Notes: a model not told the origin generated them from the letters alone. A stretch of 64,000 bases of DNA from Marixanthotalea marina (GCA_018883545.1 JAHLEH010000001.1:744001-808000); one strand, 5' to 3'; shown: positions 27,648 through 37,510, numbered from the stretch's first letter. Numbers and translations: made by a program.

Positions 27648-29172
27648 ATTTCTACTTAGTTCGATAGCTGTTATTTTCTTGCTAATCTCGTGCGAGAAAG
27701 ATTTGCCTAATTATTTGTCTTATGAAAATTATGTTTTTTCATCTGCTGATGAAGATGGTGGTTCTTGGCAAACTACATTAATAAACAGTGGTGATGAAAT
27801 AATTATTCCTGCACCTGCAGATATAAGCTCAGCTGAATACCAACAAGAGTTATCTAACTTGAAACAAGAGGTTTCCAATTTAAGTGATTCCGAAGAGAAA
27901 GCTATTGAATATTGGACGGATAACCCCACCATTCGTTGGAATGAAATTGCATTGGAGTTAATAGCCAAATATAATATTATACCAGGGCCTAATGCTGACG
28001 GTACATATACTTTGCCTAACCCAAACAATCCATCAGGCCCACCTGCCTTTCCATTTGCCCACCCACCTTATGCGGTTAGGGCTTTAGCTTATTTGTCTGT
28101 TGCTCAATTTGATGGTTTAATTTCGGCTTGGCATTATAAATATACTTATAATAGGCCAGCACCTTTTAAGCAAGATGATGAAATAAAGTATGCCTATTCA
28201 GATAACAACATTCCTTCTTATCCCTCAGATGGTGCAGTACTTGCATCTGTATCAAGAAAAATACTAACAGCCATGTTTCCTTTGGAAGCAGAATACCTAG
28301 AGGCTAAAGAAGCCGAGCATTTAAGGAGCTTGTTATTATCTGGAGGATATGTTGAAAGTGATATTGAAGCGGGTAAAATTATAGGAAATGAAATTGCTAC
28401 TGAAGCATTGGAAAGAGCATCTACCGATGGCATGAAAAAGGCCCAAACACCTAAAGCGGTTTCTGACTCTATTGCAGATGCAGCTTATGAAAGATTTGGT
28501 TGGAAATGGGTTAATAAAGAGATTCCTCAACGTCCGGTAGGTTTAACGCCGCTGTATAGCCAAGTTAGAATGTGGAATGTACCAAATGTGGAATTAACGC
28601 GTCCAATACCACCGCCAAGTCTCGATTCTCAAGCATATATAGACGATGTGAAAATATTAAAAGATTATGCTGATAATATTACCACAGAAAGAAGACGGAT
28701 TGCCAATTTTTGGCAAGATGGACTTGGGACTTATACACCGCCAGGACATTGGAATGAATTTGCAAATAGATTCATTGTTAAATATAAACTGAATCCTTTA
28801 AGATCAGCCAGAACATTTGCTTATCTCAATATGGCAATGATGGATGGCGGTATAAGCTGTTGGGATGCCAAATATTATTACCATTACCCACGACCTATAC
28901 AAACCATAGAAGGCTTTAAAACAATTGCTGGTACCCCTAACTTTCCATCTTATACTTCAGGGCATAGTGTGTTTTCTGCAGCTGGGGCAGAGGTATTGGC
29001 ATATATATTTCCGCAAGAAGCTACATTGGTTAGAGGTTGGGCAAAAGAAGCTGCAATATCAAGGGTTTATGGAGGAATACACTGGACGTTTGACGCTTAC
29101 ATAGGTACCGAACAAGGTATAGATGTGGCACAATATACTATTGATGTTGCTCAAGTTGATGGAGCAGATTAG
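27634..29172 (+). CDS. Vanadium-haloperoxidase/PAP2-type lipoprotein B
   Basis: This 512-residue paralogue of the enzyme at 24604 is a lipoprotein (LLISC). Its active-site set is complete: K413-x6-R420-P421, S442-G443-H444 in PSYTSGHS, and R477...H483 in SRVYGGIHWTFD. It carries an extra N-terminal helical region with GPPAFPFAHPPYAVRAL and a second copy of a His/Arg-rich helix pattern (YNRPAPF), as in larger bacterial vanadium haloperoxidases. The true reaction, halide oxidation or phosphate ester hydrolysis, is unknown. Confidence 0.85.
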   Translation: MKHIKFLLSSIAVIFLLISCEKDLPNYLSYENYVFSSADEDGGSWQTTLINSGDEIIIPAPADISSAEYQQELSNLKQEVSNLSDSEEKAIEYWTDNPTIRWNEIALELIAKYNIIPGPNADGTYTLPNPNNPSGPPAFPFAHPPYAVRALAYLSVAQFDGLISAWHYKYTYNRPAPFKQDDEIKYAYSDNNIPSYPSDGAVLASVSRKILTAMFPLEAEYLEAKEAEHLRSLLLSGGYVESDIEAGKIIGNEIATEALERASTDGMKKAQTPKAVSDSIADAAYERFGWKWVNKEIPQRPVGLTPLYSQVRMWNVPNVELTRPIPPPSLDSQAYIDDVKILKDYADNITTERRRIANFWQDGLGTYTPPGHWNEFANRFIVKYKLNPLRSARTFAYLNMAMMDGGISCWDAKYYYHYPRPIQTIEGFKTIAGTPNFPSYTSGHSVFSAAGAEVLAYIFPQEATLVRGWAKEAAISRVYGGIHWTFDAYIGTEQGIDVAQYTIDVAQVDGAD

Positions 29173-29221
29173 ACAATTCTAAAAATAAAAAGGCATCTTG
29201 AAAATCAATCAATATAATTGT

Positions 29222-29285
29222 TGTACAAATTAAAAATTATGACACTAAATTTTAAAAGGAGCTTTCCTTTAATAGGGATTCTATG
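29222..29285 (+). repeat. Direct repeat partner of the remnant at 26582
   Basis: This upstream and 5' coding segment of the barrel gene matches 26582-26640 almost base for base, including AATTAAAAATTATGA and the GGAG...TTCCTTTA block. The copies are 2.6 kb apart on the same strand and mark a past duplication. Confidence 0.65.
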
Positions 29286-30405
29286 CTTTGTATTAACCGT
29301 TAATTTTAAATCACATGCCCAAGGTTGTGTAGCCATTAGAGGATTTTCCTCATGCAATGGAAACATTATAAATGGTGGGAGTAATTTAATGAAAGGGGAT
29401 TTTTCTGTAGGAACCAACATAAGGTATTTTGAATCTTTCAGGCATTTTAGAGGGTCTCATGAAGAGACACACCGCATAGAGGAAGGAACCCAGGTAATTA
29501 ATGATTCTTATTTTGTAGATATTGCATTCAATTACGCTATATCTGAAAGGGTTTATGCTACTTTCCTGCTTCCTTTTGTTTCACATGTACGCTCTTCTAT
29601 GTACGAACACGGCGGTAATCCGCCAAACGGTTTGGGCGAACGCCATAACACACGTTCCAGTGGCCTGTCCGACATAAGAATTGGTTTAGGCTATTGGTTA
29701 TTTAAACCAAATACAAAAAGTTTTAATTATGCTTTGGGAGCTGGCATTAAATTGCCAACAGGTGATTATAGTTATATGGATACATTTTATAACCAGGGGC
29801 CTAATAGAGATCGAGATGAATTGGCGGTTGTAGATCAATCCATTCAACCCGGTGATGGCGGATTAGGTTTTAATATTGATTTTCAAGGGTATCAAATGTT
29901 GTCCGATAGTTTTACGTTAACAACATCTTTATATTATTTGTTCAATCCAGAAGAAACCAATGGTGTGTTAACTCGAGGTGGTAGAAGTGAGTTTTCAGTG
30001 CCAGATCAGTATGCAGCGTTGTTAGGTGCTCTGTATTTTCCAAAAATTAAAGGCGTGAGTTTTTATTTAGGAGGTAGGATTGAAGGTGTGCCATCATCAG
30101 ATTTAATTGGAGGTAGTGGTGGTTATAGAAGGCCTGGCTATGCCATATCTGTAGATCCTGGCATTAATTATAACACGCACAATTTATCATTAAGTTTAAA
30201 TGTACCAGTTGCAGTAGAACGTAATAGAACACAGAGTTTTTTAGATAAACAGCGTACAGAAGAAACAGGTGTTTATAGACATGGCGATGCCGCTTTTGCT
30301 GATTATTTAATCAATTTTAATCTAACCTATAGGTTCAGAAATAAAAAATCAGCCATGTCCCATGATATGGAGGATGGAAGTGTTGACTTCAATACAATTA
30401 ATTAA
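29239..30405 (+). CDS. Outer-membrane beta-barrel protein (MetA/phenol-degradation transporter-like) B
   Basis: I start at the ATG at 29239, which gives a good signal peptide ending KSHAQ; a TTG frame from 29218 is less likely. The ~388-residue mature barrel has repeated strands (YFVDIAFNYAI, SDIRIGLGYWLF, ALGAGIKLPTGDY) and ends with FNLTYRFRNKK plus a short acidic tail. Two Cys (GCVAIRGFSSC) sit just after the signal peptide. It closes the haloperoxidase/barrel module and is followed by a strong terminator. Confidence 0.72.
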   Translation: MTLNFKRSFPLIGILCFVLTVNFKSHAQGCVAIRGFSSCNGNIINGGSNLMKGDFSVGTNIRYFESFRHFRGSHEETHRIEEGTQVINDSYFVDIAFNYAISERVYATFLLPFVSHVRSSMYEHGGNPPNGLGERHNTRSSGLSDIRIGLGYWLFKPNTKSFNYALGAGIKLPTGDYSYMDTFYNQGPNRDRDELAVVDQSIQPGDGGLGFNIDFQGYQMLSDSFTLTTSLYYLFNPEETNGVLTRGGRSEFSVPDQYAALLGALYFPKIKGVSFYLGGRIEGVPSSDLIGGSGGYRRPGYAISVDPGINYNTHNLSLSLNVPVAVERNRTQSFLDKQRTEETGVYRHGDAAFADYLINFNLTYRFRNKKSAMSHDMEDGSVDFNTIN

Positions 30406-30433
30406 AATATTTTTAATTAATAATTTTATCATT

Positions 30434-30467
30434 GTATTCCTGGCGAAAGCTGGGAATACTTGTTTTT
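30434..30467 (+). terminator. Rho-independent terminator of the haloperoxidase/barrel module
   Basis: An 11-bp stem (two G-T wobbles) with a GAAA tetraloop spans 30434-30459 and is followed by TTGTTTTT. It sits 29 bases after the last barrel gene, between convergent units. Confidence 0.8.
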
Positions 30468-30470
30468 AGA

Positions 30471-31961
30471 CTAAACTTTAGATGTAATGGATTGGATGAA
30501 GACATAACCAAAGCCTAAGAACAACATGAGGTGAAATGGGAACAGTCCAAAATCGCCTCCTTGGTTACCAACTATAAAAGCGCTGTACATACCGAAGCCA
30601 AAATAAAGCATTAAAACACCTTCAAAAATTACATGCAAAGACACCTTTTTGTTGATGTATTTGTTGTTTTTCCAACTGTCTTTTAAAGAACTGATGTTGA
30701 ACTTTGGCGTGCGAACAAATTCACTCCTTTTGCCAAAATGACCTTCTAGTACAGCAATTGTATTGTGTAAAGAAAAGCCCATTGCGATAGAGAAGAACAC
30801 AAAAAACATCATGATGTAGCTTATAAAGCTTTTTATGCCAGAGCCATAGGTTCTTTTGTACATAATCCAATAGCAAATAAAAAAGATAACCGTACTTAAA
30901 ACAAAAAAGCTCATTACGTAGAAGTAGGGCTTTAAATGTTCATATTGGTTTTTAATATAAAGCATGGGGATGCTTAATATGGCGACTATTAAAATGTTGA
31001 GAAACATAGTGCTATTAAGCAAATGCAATAAACCATGCACTTTGGTTTTAAATGGTATATTTTTACTTTTTAACACGCGCCAAAGCATTTTTTGAAAGTT
31101 CTCAGCCCCACCTTTGTTCCATCTAAATTGTTGTGATCTTGCAGCACTAATTACTACTGGCAATTCAGCCGGGGTTTCTACATCTTCAAGATATTTAAAC
31201 TTCCAATTTTTTAATTGCGCTCTATAGCTTAAATCTAAATCTTCTGTTAGTGTATCGCCTTCCCAGTTACCTGCATCAATAATACAAGTCTTTCTCCAAA
31301 TACCAGCAGTACCATTAAAATTGATAAAATGGCCTTTGCTGTTTCTGCCTACTTGTTCTAACGTAAAATGAGCATCAAGGGCGAATGCCTGAATTCTTGT
31401 GAGGATGGAATAATTTCTATTTATGTGCGACCAGCGTGTTTGTACCACACCCACAGATTTGTCCTTAAAATAAGGGATGGTTCGTTTTAACCAATTTTTT
31501 TCAGGTAGAAAATCGGCATCAAAAATAGCAATGAATTCACCTTTGGCTATTTTTAGACCTTCTTTCAAAGCGCCTGCTTTAAATCCGCTTCTGTCGGTTC
31601 TAGTAATGTGTTTTATATCTAATCCATTAGAAGCAAGAGATTCAACATGTTTTCTAGTACTTTCAATAGTTTCATCTGTAGAATCGTCTAACACCTGAAT
31701 TTCCAATTTTTCGCGCGGATACTCAATTTTTGCAATATTGTCCAATAGCCTATCCATAACATACATTTCATTGTAAACAGGCAATTGAATGGTTACATAG
31801 GGGACTTCTTCAGGTTTAGACAAGTCAAAAGTTTCAGCCTGTCGGTCTTTTCGCTTGGATGAAAGATAGTTGAATAATAAATTTAGTTGTGCTAGCGCAT
31901 ACATGAAAATAAGTAGGAGCGCTATAGTGTAAATAACAATAATTATGGTTTCTACAATCAT
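30471..31961 (-). CDS. Cellulose-synthase-like family 2 glycosyltransferase
   Basis: The 496-residue membrane enzyme has a TM helix at ~5-28 and a GT-A catalytic domain with D92/D93 (DDSTD), D148-A-D150, TED at 239-241 and the Q277-QFRW281 motif of processive beta-glycosyltransferases. Four or five C-terminal TM helices follow. It makes or extends a beta-linked glucan or similar polymer; the product is unknown. Its start codon overlaps the stop of the next upstream glycosyltransferase by one base, so the two are coupled. Confidence 0.88.
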   Translation of the reverse strand: MIVETIIIVIYTIALLLIFMYALAQLNLLFNYLSSKRKDRQAETFDLSKPEEVPYVTIQLPVYNEMYVMDRLLDNIAKIEYPREKLEIQVLDDSTDETIESTRKHVESLASNGLDIKHITRTDRSGFKAGALKEGLKIAKGEFIAIFDADFLPEKNWLKRTIPYFKDKSVGVVQTRWSHINRNYSILTRIQAFALDAHFTLEQVGRNSKGHFINFNGTAGIWRKTCIIDAGNWEGDTLTEDLDLSYRAQLKNWKFKYLEDVETPAELPVVISAARSQQFRWNKGGAENFQKMLWRVLKSKNIPFKTKVHGLLHLLNSTMFLNILIVAILSIPMLYIKNQYEHLKPYFYVMSFFVLSTVIFFICYWIMYKRTYGSGIKSFISYIMMFFVFFSIAMGFSLHNTIAVLEGHFGKRSEFVRTPKFNISSLKDSWKNNKYINKKVSLHVIFEGVLMLYFGFGMYSAFIVGNQGGDFGLFPFHLMLFLGFGYVFIQSITSKV

Positions 31962-32650
31962 TATTTAAAACTGTATTTAAAAATCCAACCAAGTATTTTT
32001 ATGCCTGCAAATATACTACCTTTTATGGTACCAGAAACTTTTGATACACCAATTCTATTTCTATATTTTACAGGAACTTCTGTGTAAGTTAATTTGTGTT
32101 TTATGGCCTTTAGTTGCATCTCTACAGTCCATCCATAGGTTTTGTCTTCCATATCAAGATCCATTAAAGCACTGTATTTAATGGCCCTAAAGGGACCAAG
32201 GTCTGTGAATTTTGCGCCAAAAAGATGCTTCATTAAAAAAGTAGCCAGCCAATTGCCAAAAATTTGTTGAGGTGTCATGGAGCCAGCTTCCCTTAGTGCT
32301 TTAATACGGGCACCAATTACCAAATCTACGTTGTTATTTAAAATGGGCTCGATAATTTTAATTAATTCTTCTGGGTAGTCACTGTAATCGGCATCTAGAA
32401 ATACCACAATGTCTGGTTTAGGCTCGTTACTTGCAATATAATTAATTCCTTTCAAACAGGCATAGCCGTAGCCTTTTCTAGGTTCGTTCAAAACCGTGGC
32501 TCCTGCATTTTTTGCCTTGTTGAATGTATTGTCTGTAGAATTGTTGTTAACAACAATTATTTCGTCAACAATAGTGGGGATGTCTTTTATAACCTTAGAA
32601 ACGGAATTTCCTTCGTTAAAAGCAGGTATAATTACCTTAATTTTTGCCAT
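31961..32650 (-). CDS. Dolichyl-phosphate-mannose-synthase-like glycosyltransferase (GT2)
   Basis: This 229-residue GT-A transferase opens with KVIIPAFNEGNSVSKVI and has VNNNSTD, the DxD-type FLDADYSDYPEE and a late GWTVEMQLKA motif typical of the DPM1/undecaprenyl-phosphate sugar transferase group. It has one weak C-terminal hydrophobic stretch. It probably loads a sugar onto a polyprenyl phosphate for use by a membrane transferase. It is translationally coupled to the cellulose-synthase-like gene. Confidence 0.85.
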   Translation of the reverse strand: MAKIKVIIPAFNEGNSVSKVIKDIPTIVDEIIVVNNNSTDNTFNKAKNAGATVLNEPRKGYGYACLKGINYIASNEPKPDIVVFLDADYSDYPEELIKIIEPILNNNVDLVIGARIKALREAGSMTPQQIFGNWLATFLMKHLFGAKFTDLGPFRAIKYSALMDLDMEDKTYGWTVEMQLKAIKHKLTYTEVPVKYRNRIGVSKVSGTIKGSIFAGIKILGWIFKYSFK

Positions 32651-32677
32651 TAATGGAAGATTGTTAGGCTAATTTAG

Positions 32678-32944
32678 TTATTTTCTGTATAAAAAATAAT
32701 TGTTAACCAAATCGATATAATTTTGTTTGGCTTCATTAACTGTTAAGTCTTTAGCTTGAAACAAGGCATTGGTTTTAAAGGCATTGATGATAGCCTTTTT
32801 GCTTTTGGGTTTGCCAACATCGTTTGTAGCTTTTTTATAATAGGCGTAAAGTTTAAGCAGGGTGTCTGCAGGAAAGGGTTCTTTATGTGCATTAACCCTT
32901 TCTACAGCTTCTTCAAACAATATGTCTAACTCCTCTTGATTCAT
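32678..32944 (-). CDS. Acyl-CoA-binding protein
   Basis: This 88-residue all-helical protein has the ACBP signature LLKLYAYYKKATNDVG and KKAIINAFKTNAL, with the conserved Tyr and Lys residues that hold the acyl-CoA. ACBPs are mainly eukaryotic but occur in Bacteroidota. It starts 2 bases after the phosphatidylserine decarboxylase stop, within a phospholipid gene run (cdsA, psd, this gene), which supports a role in handling acyl-CoA for membrane lipid synthesis. Confidence 0.9.
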   Translation of the reverse strand: MNQEELDILFEEAVERVNAHKEPFPADTLLKLYAYYKKATNDVGKPKSKKAIINAFKTNALFQAKDLTVNEAKQNYIDLVNNYFLYRK

Positions 32945-32946
32945 AA

Positions 32947-33597
32947 TTATAATTCAGCAATAATGCTTTCGCCTCCTTTAACCTTTTGGTTGAGTTGAAC
33001 TTTAATATTGGTGTTTAGAGGAAGGAATAAATCTACCCTTGACCCAAATTTAATAAAACCAGAATCAGCTCCTTGAACAGCTATATCGTTCACTTTAGCA
33101 TAGTTTACAATGCGTTTTGCCAATGCGCCAGCTATTTGTCTATATAACACTTTTCCGTAGGTTTTATTTTCTACAACCACTGTTGTGCGTTCGTTTTCTT
33201 CGCTGGCTTTAGGGTGCCAAGCGACTAAATATTTCCCAGGATGGTACTTGCTGAATACAACATTACCACTTATAGGATATCTGGTAACATGCACATTTAT
33301 GGGGGACATAAACACGCTTACTTGAAGTCTTTTTTCCTTAAAAAATTCATTTTCCATCACTTCCTCTATCACCACTACTTTGCCATCTACAGGGGCAATA
33401 ACATGGTTGTCGTTTAAAGAAGTGTGTCGTTTTGGGTTTCTGAAAAACTGAAGAATTAGAACTAAAAACACCAATAATGATACCATAATCAAGGTCTGCA
33501 ACCATTGAACGGATATTAATTTATCGGTCAGTAAAATAGATACTGTTACAACAGCAAAAGTTGCCAATATAATTTTATAACCTTCTTTATGAAACAT
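32947..33597 (-). CDS. psd: Phosphatidylserine decarboxylase proenzyme
   Basis: This 216-residue short (PSD-B/archaeal-type) decarboxylase has an N-terminal TM pair (~9-48) and the self-cleavage site G185-S186 in FIKFGSRVDLF, where Ser becomes the pyruvoyl group. Internal motifs APVDGKV and PINVHVTR are family-typical. It converts phosphatidylserine to phosphatidylethanolamine. The gene overlaps cdsA by 11 bases, giving a CDP-diacylglycerol to PE gene order. Confidence 0.93.
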   Translation of the reverse strand: MFHKEGYKIILATFAVVTVSILLTDKLISVQWLQTLIMVSLLVFLVLILQFFRNPKRHTSLNDNHVIAPVDGKVVVIEEVMENEFFKEKRLQVSVFMSPINVHVTRYPISGNVVFSKYHPGKYLVAWHPKASEENERTTVVVENKTYGKVLYRQIAGALAKRIVNYAKVNDIAVQGADSGFIKFGSRVDLFLPLNTNIKVQLNQKVKGGESIIAEL

Positions 33598-34408
33598 ACT
33601 GTAAAACCCTTAAGAATAAATAAATAAACGGAGCAGCAAAAATAATGCTGTCCAAACGATCCAATAAACCACCATGACCAGGCATAATAGCACCGCTGTC
33701 CTTAACGCCAGCTTGCCGTTTTAATTTAGACTCCACTAAATCGCCCAAAGTTCCGAACACACTGATTATTATACCTAAAAAAAGCCAATTTGTAAAGTTT
33801 AAAACCGCTGTAAAGGTAGTAATAAAATAGCTTGCTACACACGAAAAAAACAAGCCTCCTAAGAAACCTTCAACTGTTTTTTTTGGTGAAATTTTCTCAA
33901 AGAGTTTTTGTTTTCCAAAATTCTTGCCAATTAAAAAAGCGAATGTATCATTGGTCCAGATTAATATAAACAAACCTAATAGAATATTAGGGTTAAATTC
34001 ATTAAAGTAGTTAGCTATTAGAATTAAAAAAATAAAAGAACTCGATAAGTAAAAAGTTGTTATAATAAACCGTTTAGAGCTAAATAGTGGAATTACTTTT
34101 TGTGAAAACAGGTCTTTAATAAGAAAAAGGTTTACAAAAATACTTATAACCATTAAAATTTGAGTGGCTTCATCTAAACCCATGGTAGAGTTTAATAGCA
34201 GTTGCCAATAACCAAATACAAAGTATAAAATGGTGAAAATTATATAGGGTATAAAGCTTTTTAAGTTTATAAGCCTGTTTAATTCAAGAAGGCAAACCAT
34301 TCCAAATATGTAGAAAAGAATAATAAGTGCAACCTGAAACTTGAGCGAAAGCAATAACAGCAAAATATAAAACAAACCAGATAGCGAACGTATAAAAATT
34401 TCTTTCAT
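33587..34408 (-). CDS. cdsA: Phosphatidate cytidylyltransferase
   Basis: This 273-residue polytopic protein has about eight TM helices and the C-terminal CdsA signature: GTLGDLVESKLKR followed by GVKDSGAIMPGHGGLLDRLDS. It makes CDP-diacylglycerol from CTP and phosphatidate. Neighbouring psd supports this. Length matches the family. Confidence 0.94.
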   Translation of the reverse strand: MKEIFIRSLSGLFYILLLLLSLKFQVALIILFYIFGMVCLLELNRLINLKSFIPYIIFTILYFVFGYWQLLLNSTMGLDEATQILMVISIFVNLFLIKDLFSQKVIPLFSSKRFIITTFYLSSSFIFLILIANYFNEFNPNILLGLFILIWTNDTFAFLIGKNFGKQKLFEKISPKKTVEGFLGGLFFSCVASYFITTFTAVLNFTNWLFLGIIISVFGTLGDLVESKLKRQAGVKDSGAIMPGHGGLLDRLDSIIFAAPFIYLFLRVLQYVS

Positions 34409-34438
34409 TTAATAAAGGTTGGTTTGTTGTAATTTCTA

Positions 34439-35044
34439 TTACAAATCCTCAAGAAGCAATAAATATAAATTTTTAGAACTGCTGCCGTAACTTAAAAAAT
34501 CTTTTTCTTCGGTAGATTTAAAGTGTTTGATTGTGGTGATATTGGTAGGTATTTTTTGTTTGTTTTTGGACTTTATTTTGCGAAGACCTTCACCAATGTT
34601 TTCTGTAATTTGGCTAGTAGTTGCATAAACTATAAAATTGGGGGGCAATTCTTGTAGTTTTTTCTCGTAAATTTGATTAGAGCTAATTAAAAGAGAACCA
34701 TCATTTGCAATAAGGTTTTCGCAAGTGGTAAGAAAAACGACTGCTTCATTAGACTTTAAGGTGTGAGAAAAAGGGGCGTTCTTAAATATACTTTTTAAGT
34801 GTTTGTCTAAAATTAGAAATTCTTTTTCCTGCCAATTGTTTTCATCAATAATATAATCTAAATTTTCTAAAACCTCATTAAGATCATCGCAGTACAAGAA
34901 TTTGCCTCCATTTGCTTTAAAGTTTATTGTAAATCTTTCGTCAATTGGAAGTTTTATCTCGGGCATGTATTTGCCCCTTTCTTCTGGTTTTAAATCTTTC
35001 TCGGTTTCAGGTTTTGAACCAAATATCTTTCTGAATAAATTCAT
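34439..35044 (-). CDS. LUD-domain protein (LutC-like)
   Basis: The 201-residue protein has the LUD (DUF162) pattern, with EAVVFLTTCENLIANDGSLL and FIVYATTSQITENIGEGLRKI. LUD proteins include LutB/LutC of lactate oxidation, but this one is a stand-alone domain and lies between ftsH and cdsA. This is a recurring flavobacterial neighbourhood and not a lactate operon, so its role is unknown. Confidence 0.8.
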   Translation of the reverse strand: MNLFRKIFGSKPETEKDLKPEERGKYMPEIKLPIDERFTINFKANGGKFLYCDDLNEVLENLDYIIDENNWQEKEFLILDKHLKSIFKNAPFSHTLKSNEAVVFLTTCENLIANDGSLLISSNQIYEKKLQELPPNFIVYATTSQITENIGEGLRKIKSKNKQKIPTNITTIKHFKSTEEKDFLSYGSSSKNLYLLLLEDL

Positions 35045-35092
35045 TTAGATTACTGCTATTAACTCAATTTTACTTGGGGTTCATCAAATATA

Positions 35093-35132
35093 AAAAATCT
35101 TAAATGAACCATACGATTAATTTAAGATTTTT
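35093..35132 (-). terminator. Terminator downstream of ftsH
   Basis: A perfect 13-bp inverted repeat (35093-35105 with 35120-35132) around a 14-base loop ends in T6 on the minus strand, 32 bases after the ftsH stop. It is A/T-rich, so its strength is uncertain. Confidence 0.65.
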
Positions 35133-35163
35133 CCCGAAAGGGTCTAATAATTAGATAAAACAG

Positions 35164-37113
35164 TTAATCTGTAACTTGTTTTTCTGGCCCTGTTTCTTCT
35201 TTGTCGAAAGGGCGCTTACCGAAAATCTTTTCAAGATTATCTTTAAAAATGACTTCTTTGTCAAGAAGAACTTCAGCAAGTTCAGTAAGCTTTTCTTTGT
35301 TTTCCTCAAGGAGTTTTATAGCTCTTTGATACTGTTTTTCTACAATTTCTGAAATTTCTTTGTCTATAAGCTCGGCTGTTTTCTCACTGTATGGTTTTGT
35401 AAACCCGTATTCACTTTGTCCAGACGAATCGTAATAGGTTAAGTTCCCAATTTTATCGCTTAAACCGTAAACGGTCACCATGGCTCTTGCTTGTTTGGTT
35501 ACTTTTTCAAGATCGCTTAAAGCTCCTGTTGAAATTTTATTGAACATGACTTTTTCAGCAGCGCGTCCACCTAAAGCTGCACACATCTCATCAAGCATTT
35601 GTTCTGGATGCACAATCAGGCGTTCTTCGGGCAAATACCAAGCAGCTCCTAAGGAACGGCCACGTGGCACAATAGTAACTTTTACCAATGGCGCCGCATG
35701 CTCTAACATCCAACTTACCGTAGCGTGTCCTGCTTCGTGAAAAGCCACAGCGCGTTTTTCGCTTGGTGTAATAATTTTATTTTTCTTTTCCAGACCGCCT
35801 ATAATCCTGTCAACGGCATCTAGAAAATCTTGTTTGTCTACAACTTTTTTGCCATTTCTGGCAGCAATTAAAGCAGCTTCGTTACATACGTTGGCAATAT
35901 CTGCTCCAGAGAATCCAGGGGTTTGTTTTGAAAGAAAATCAAGGTCTAAGTCTTTTGCCTTTTTAAGAGGTCTTAAATGTACCTCAAAAATCTCCTTACG
36001 CTCCCTTACATCTGGTAAGTCTACATAAATTTGTCTGTCAAAACGACCAGCACGCATTAAGGCTTTATCCAAAATATCGGCCCTGTTGGTAGCTGCTAAT
36101 ACAATAACGTTTGTGTTGGTCCCAAAACCATCCATTTCAGTTAATAATTGATTTAGGGTGTTTTCACGTTCATCATTGCTACCAGACATGGCATTTTTAC
36201 CTCTGGCACGTCCAATGGCATCTATTTCATCAATAAAAATAATTGAAGGTGATTTTTCTTTGGCTTGCTTAAACAAATCACGAACCCTAGAAGCTCCAAC
36301 GCCTACGAACATTTCTACGAAATCTGAACCGGATAAAGAGAAGAAAGGTACTTTTGCTTCACCTGCAACGGCTCGGGCCAATAAGGTTTTACCTGTACCC
36401 GGAGGGCCTACAAGTAAAGCGCCTTTAGGTATTTTACCACCAAGTGTGGTGTATTTCTCTGGAAATTTAAGGAAGTCTACAATTTCCTGTACTTCTTCTT
36501 TGGCACCCTCTAAGCCAGCAACATCTTTAAAGGTTGTTTTTACCTCGGTATTTTCATCAAAAAGTTTTGCTTTAGATTTTCCAATATTAAAAATTTGTCC
36601 GCCTGCACCGCCTGCAGCACCGCCAGACATTCTACGCATAATGAAAATCCAAACACCAATAAGCAATATAAAAGGCAAAATGCCCAAAAGAAAATCTGTT
36701 AAATGGCTTTCCTCGGTTATATAAACGGGCTCTAGGCTTAAATTGTTTTCTTCTATAATGTCATTAAGCTTATTTTGGAAAATCTCTAATTCACCAAACT
36801 CAAACTTGTAATTGGGCAGCCTTGTGGCTGTTGGTAATAATGAAGTGGGTTTAGATTGTTTGTGTATTTCCTGTTGTTCGGCTTCTTTGGTTAAATAAAC
36901 TTTTGCCAAGCGTCTGTTTACAATTTCTACGCGTTCTACATCGCCATTCTCAACAAACTTAAAGAATTCTGTGGGGTTTGTAGTAGTGCCTTCGCTGTAC
37001 GAACCACTATTAAATATTTGGAAGCCAATAAAAATGGCCAATGCAATACCGTAAATCCAATAAGGATTAAATTTTGGTTTTTTCTCTTTTGTTTTTTTGT
37101 TGTTGTTCGCCAT
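35164..37113 (-). CDS. ftsH: ATP-dependent zinc metalloprotease FtsH
   Basis: This 649-residue inner-membrane AAA+ protease has a TM helix at ~17-34, a periplasmic segment, a second TM at ~140-160, a Gly-rich linker, Walker A GPPGTGKT (236-243), Walker [12 protein letters not shown], an SRH with [14 protein letters not shown], and the zinc site H459-E-A-G-H463. It degrades misassembled membrane proteins and short-lived regulators. rsfS lies 6 bases upstream in the same direction. Confidence 0.98.
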   Translation of the reverse strand: MANNNKKTKEKKPKFNPYWIYGIALAIFIGFQIFNSGSYSEGTTTNPTEFFKFVENGDVERVEIVNRRLAKVYLTKEAEQQEIHKQSKPTSLLPTATRLPNYKFEFGELEIFQNKLNDIIEENNLSLEPVYITEESHLTDFLLGILPFILLIGVWIFIMRRMSGGAAGGAGGQIFNIGKSKAKLFDENTEVKTTFKDVAGLEGAKEEVQEIVDFLKFPEKYTTLGGKIPKGALLVGPPGTGKTLLARAVAGEAKVPFFSLSGSDFVEMFVGVGASRVRDLFKQAKEKSPSIIFIDEIDAIGRARGKNAMSGSNDERENTLNQLLTEMDGFGTNTNVIVLAATNRADILDKALMRAGRFDRQIYVDLPDVRERKEIFEVHLRPLKKAKDLDLDFLSKQTPGFSGADIANVCNEAALIAARNGKKVVDKQDFLDAVDRIIGGLEKKNKIITPSEKRAVAFHEAGHATVSWMLEHAAPLVKVTIVPRGRSLGAAWYLPEERLIVHPEQMLDEMCAALGGRAAEKVMFNKISTGALSDLEKVTKQARAMVTVYGLSDKIGNLTYYDSSGQSEYGFTKPYSEKTAELIDKEISEIVEKQYQRAIKLLEENKEKLTELAEVLLDKEVIFKDNLEKIFGKRPFDKEETGPEKQVTD

Positions 37114-37119
37114 TTATTC

Positions 37120-37491
37120 TTAGTAACTTGTTTCTATAACTGTTGTTTTTGCATCACCCCAAAGGCCTTCAATATCGTAATATTCTCTTATATGTTTTTG
37201 AAAAACATGTACTGCCACGTTAACATAATCCATTAACACCCATTCGGCATTTTCGGCTCCCTCTACATGCCAAGGGTGATCTTTTAATTCTTTGCTAACT
37301 TTCTTTTGGATGGAATTTACGATGGCGTTTACTTGCGTATTTGAAGTTCCTTCGCAAATTATAAAATAGTCGCAAACCGTATTTTCAATGCCTCTTAAAT
37401 CTAGGATATTTATTTCTTTACCTTTAACGTCTTCTATGCCACTTATTATAACAGATATTAATTGGTCTGCGCTTATGTTTTCTTTCGCCAT
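37120..37491 (-). CDS. rsfS: Ribosome silencing factor
   Basis: The 123-residue RsfS/Iojap protein has NTVCDYFIICEGTSNTQVNAI and the C-terminal WHVEGAENAEWVLMDYVNVAVHVF. It binds ribosomal protein L14 and blocks subunit joining in starvation. A perfect -7 box (TAACTTTG, 37511-37518 on the minus strand) precedes it, so rsfS-ftsH probably start there. Confidence 0.95.
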   Translation of the reverse strand: MAKENISADQLISVIISGIEDVKGKEINILDLRGIENTVCDYFIICEGTSNTQVNAIVNSIQKKVSKELKDHPWHVEGAENAEWVLMDYVNVAVHVFQKHIREYYDIEGLWGDAKTTVIETSY

Positions 37492-37510
37492 TAATTTAAT
37501 TTAATTTGTG

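Noticed and set aside
36158..36724. 188-codon plus-strand open frame within ftsH
   Set aside because: It lies entirely antisense to the confident ftsH gene and its composition (Ser/Pro-rich) is that of a shadow frame.
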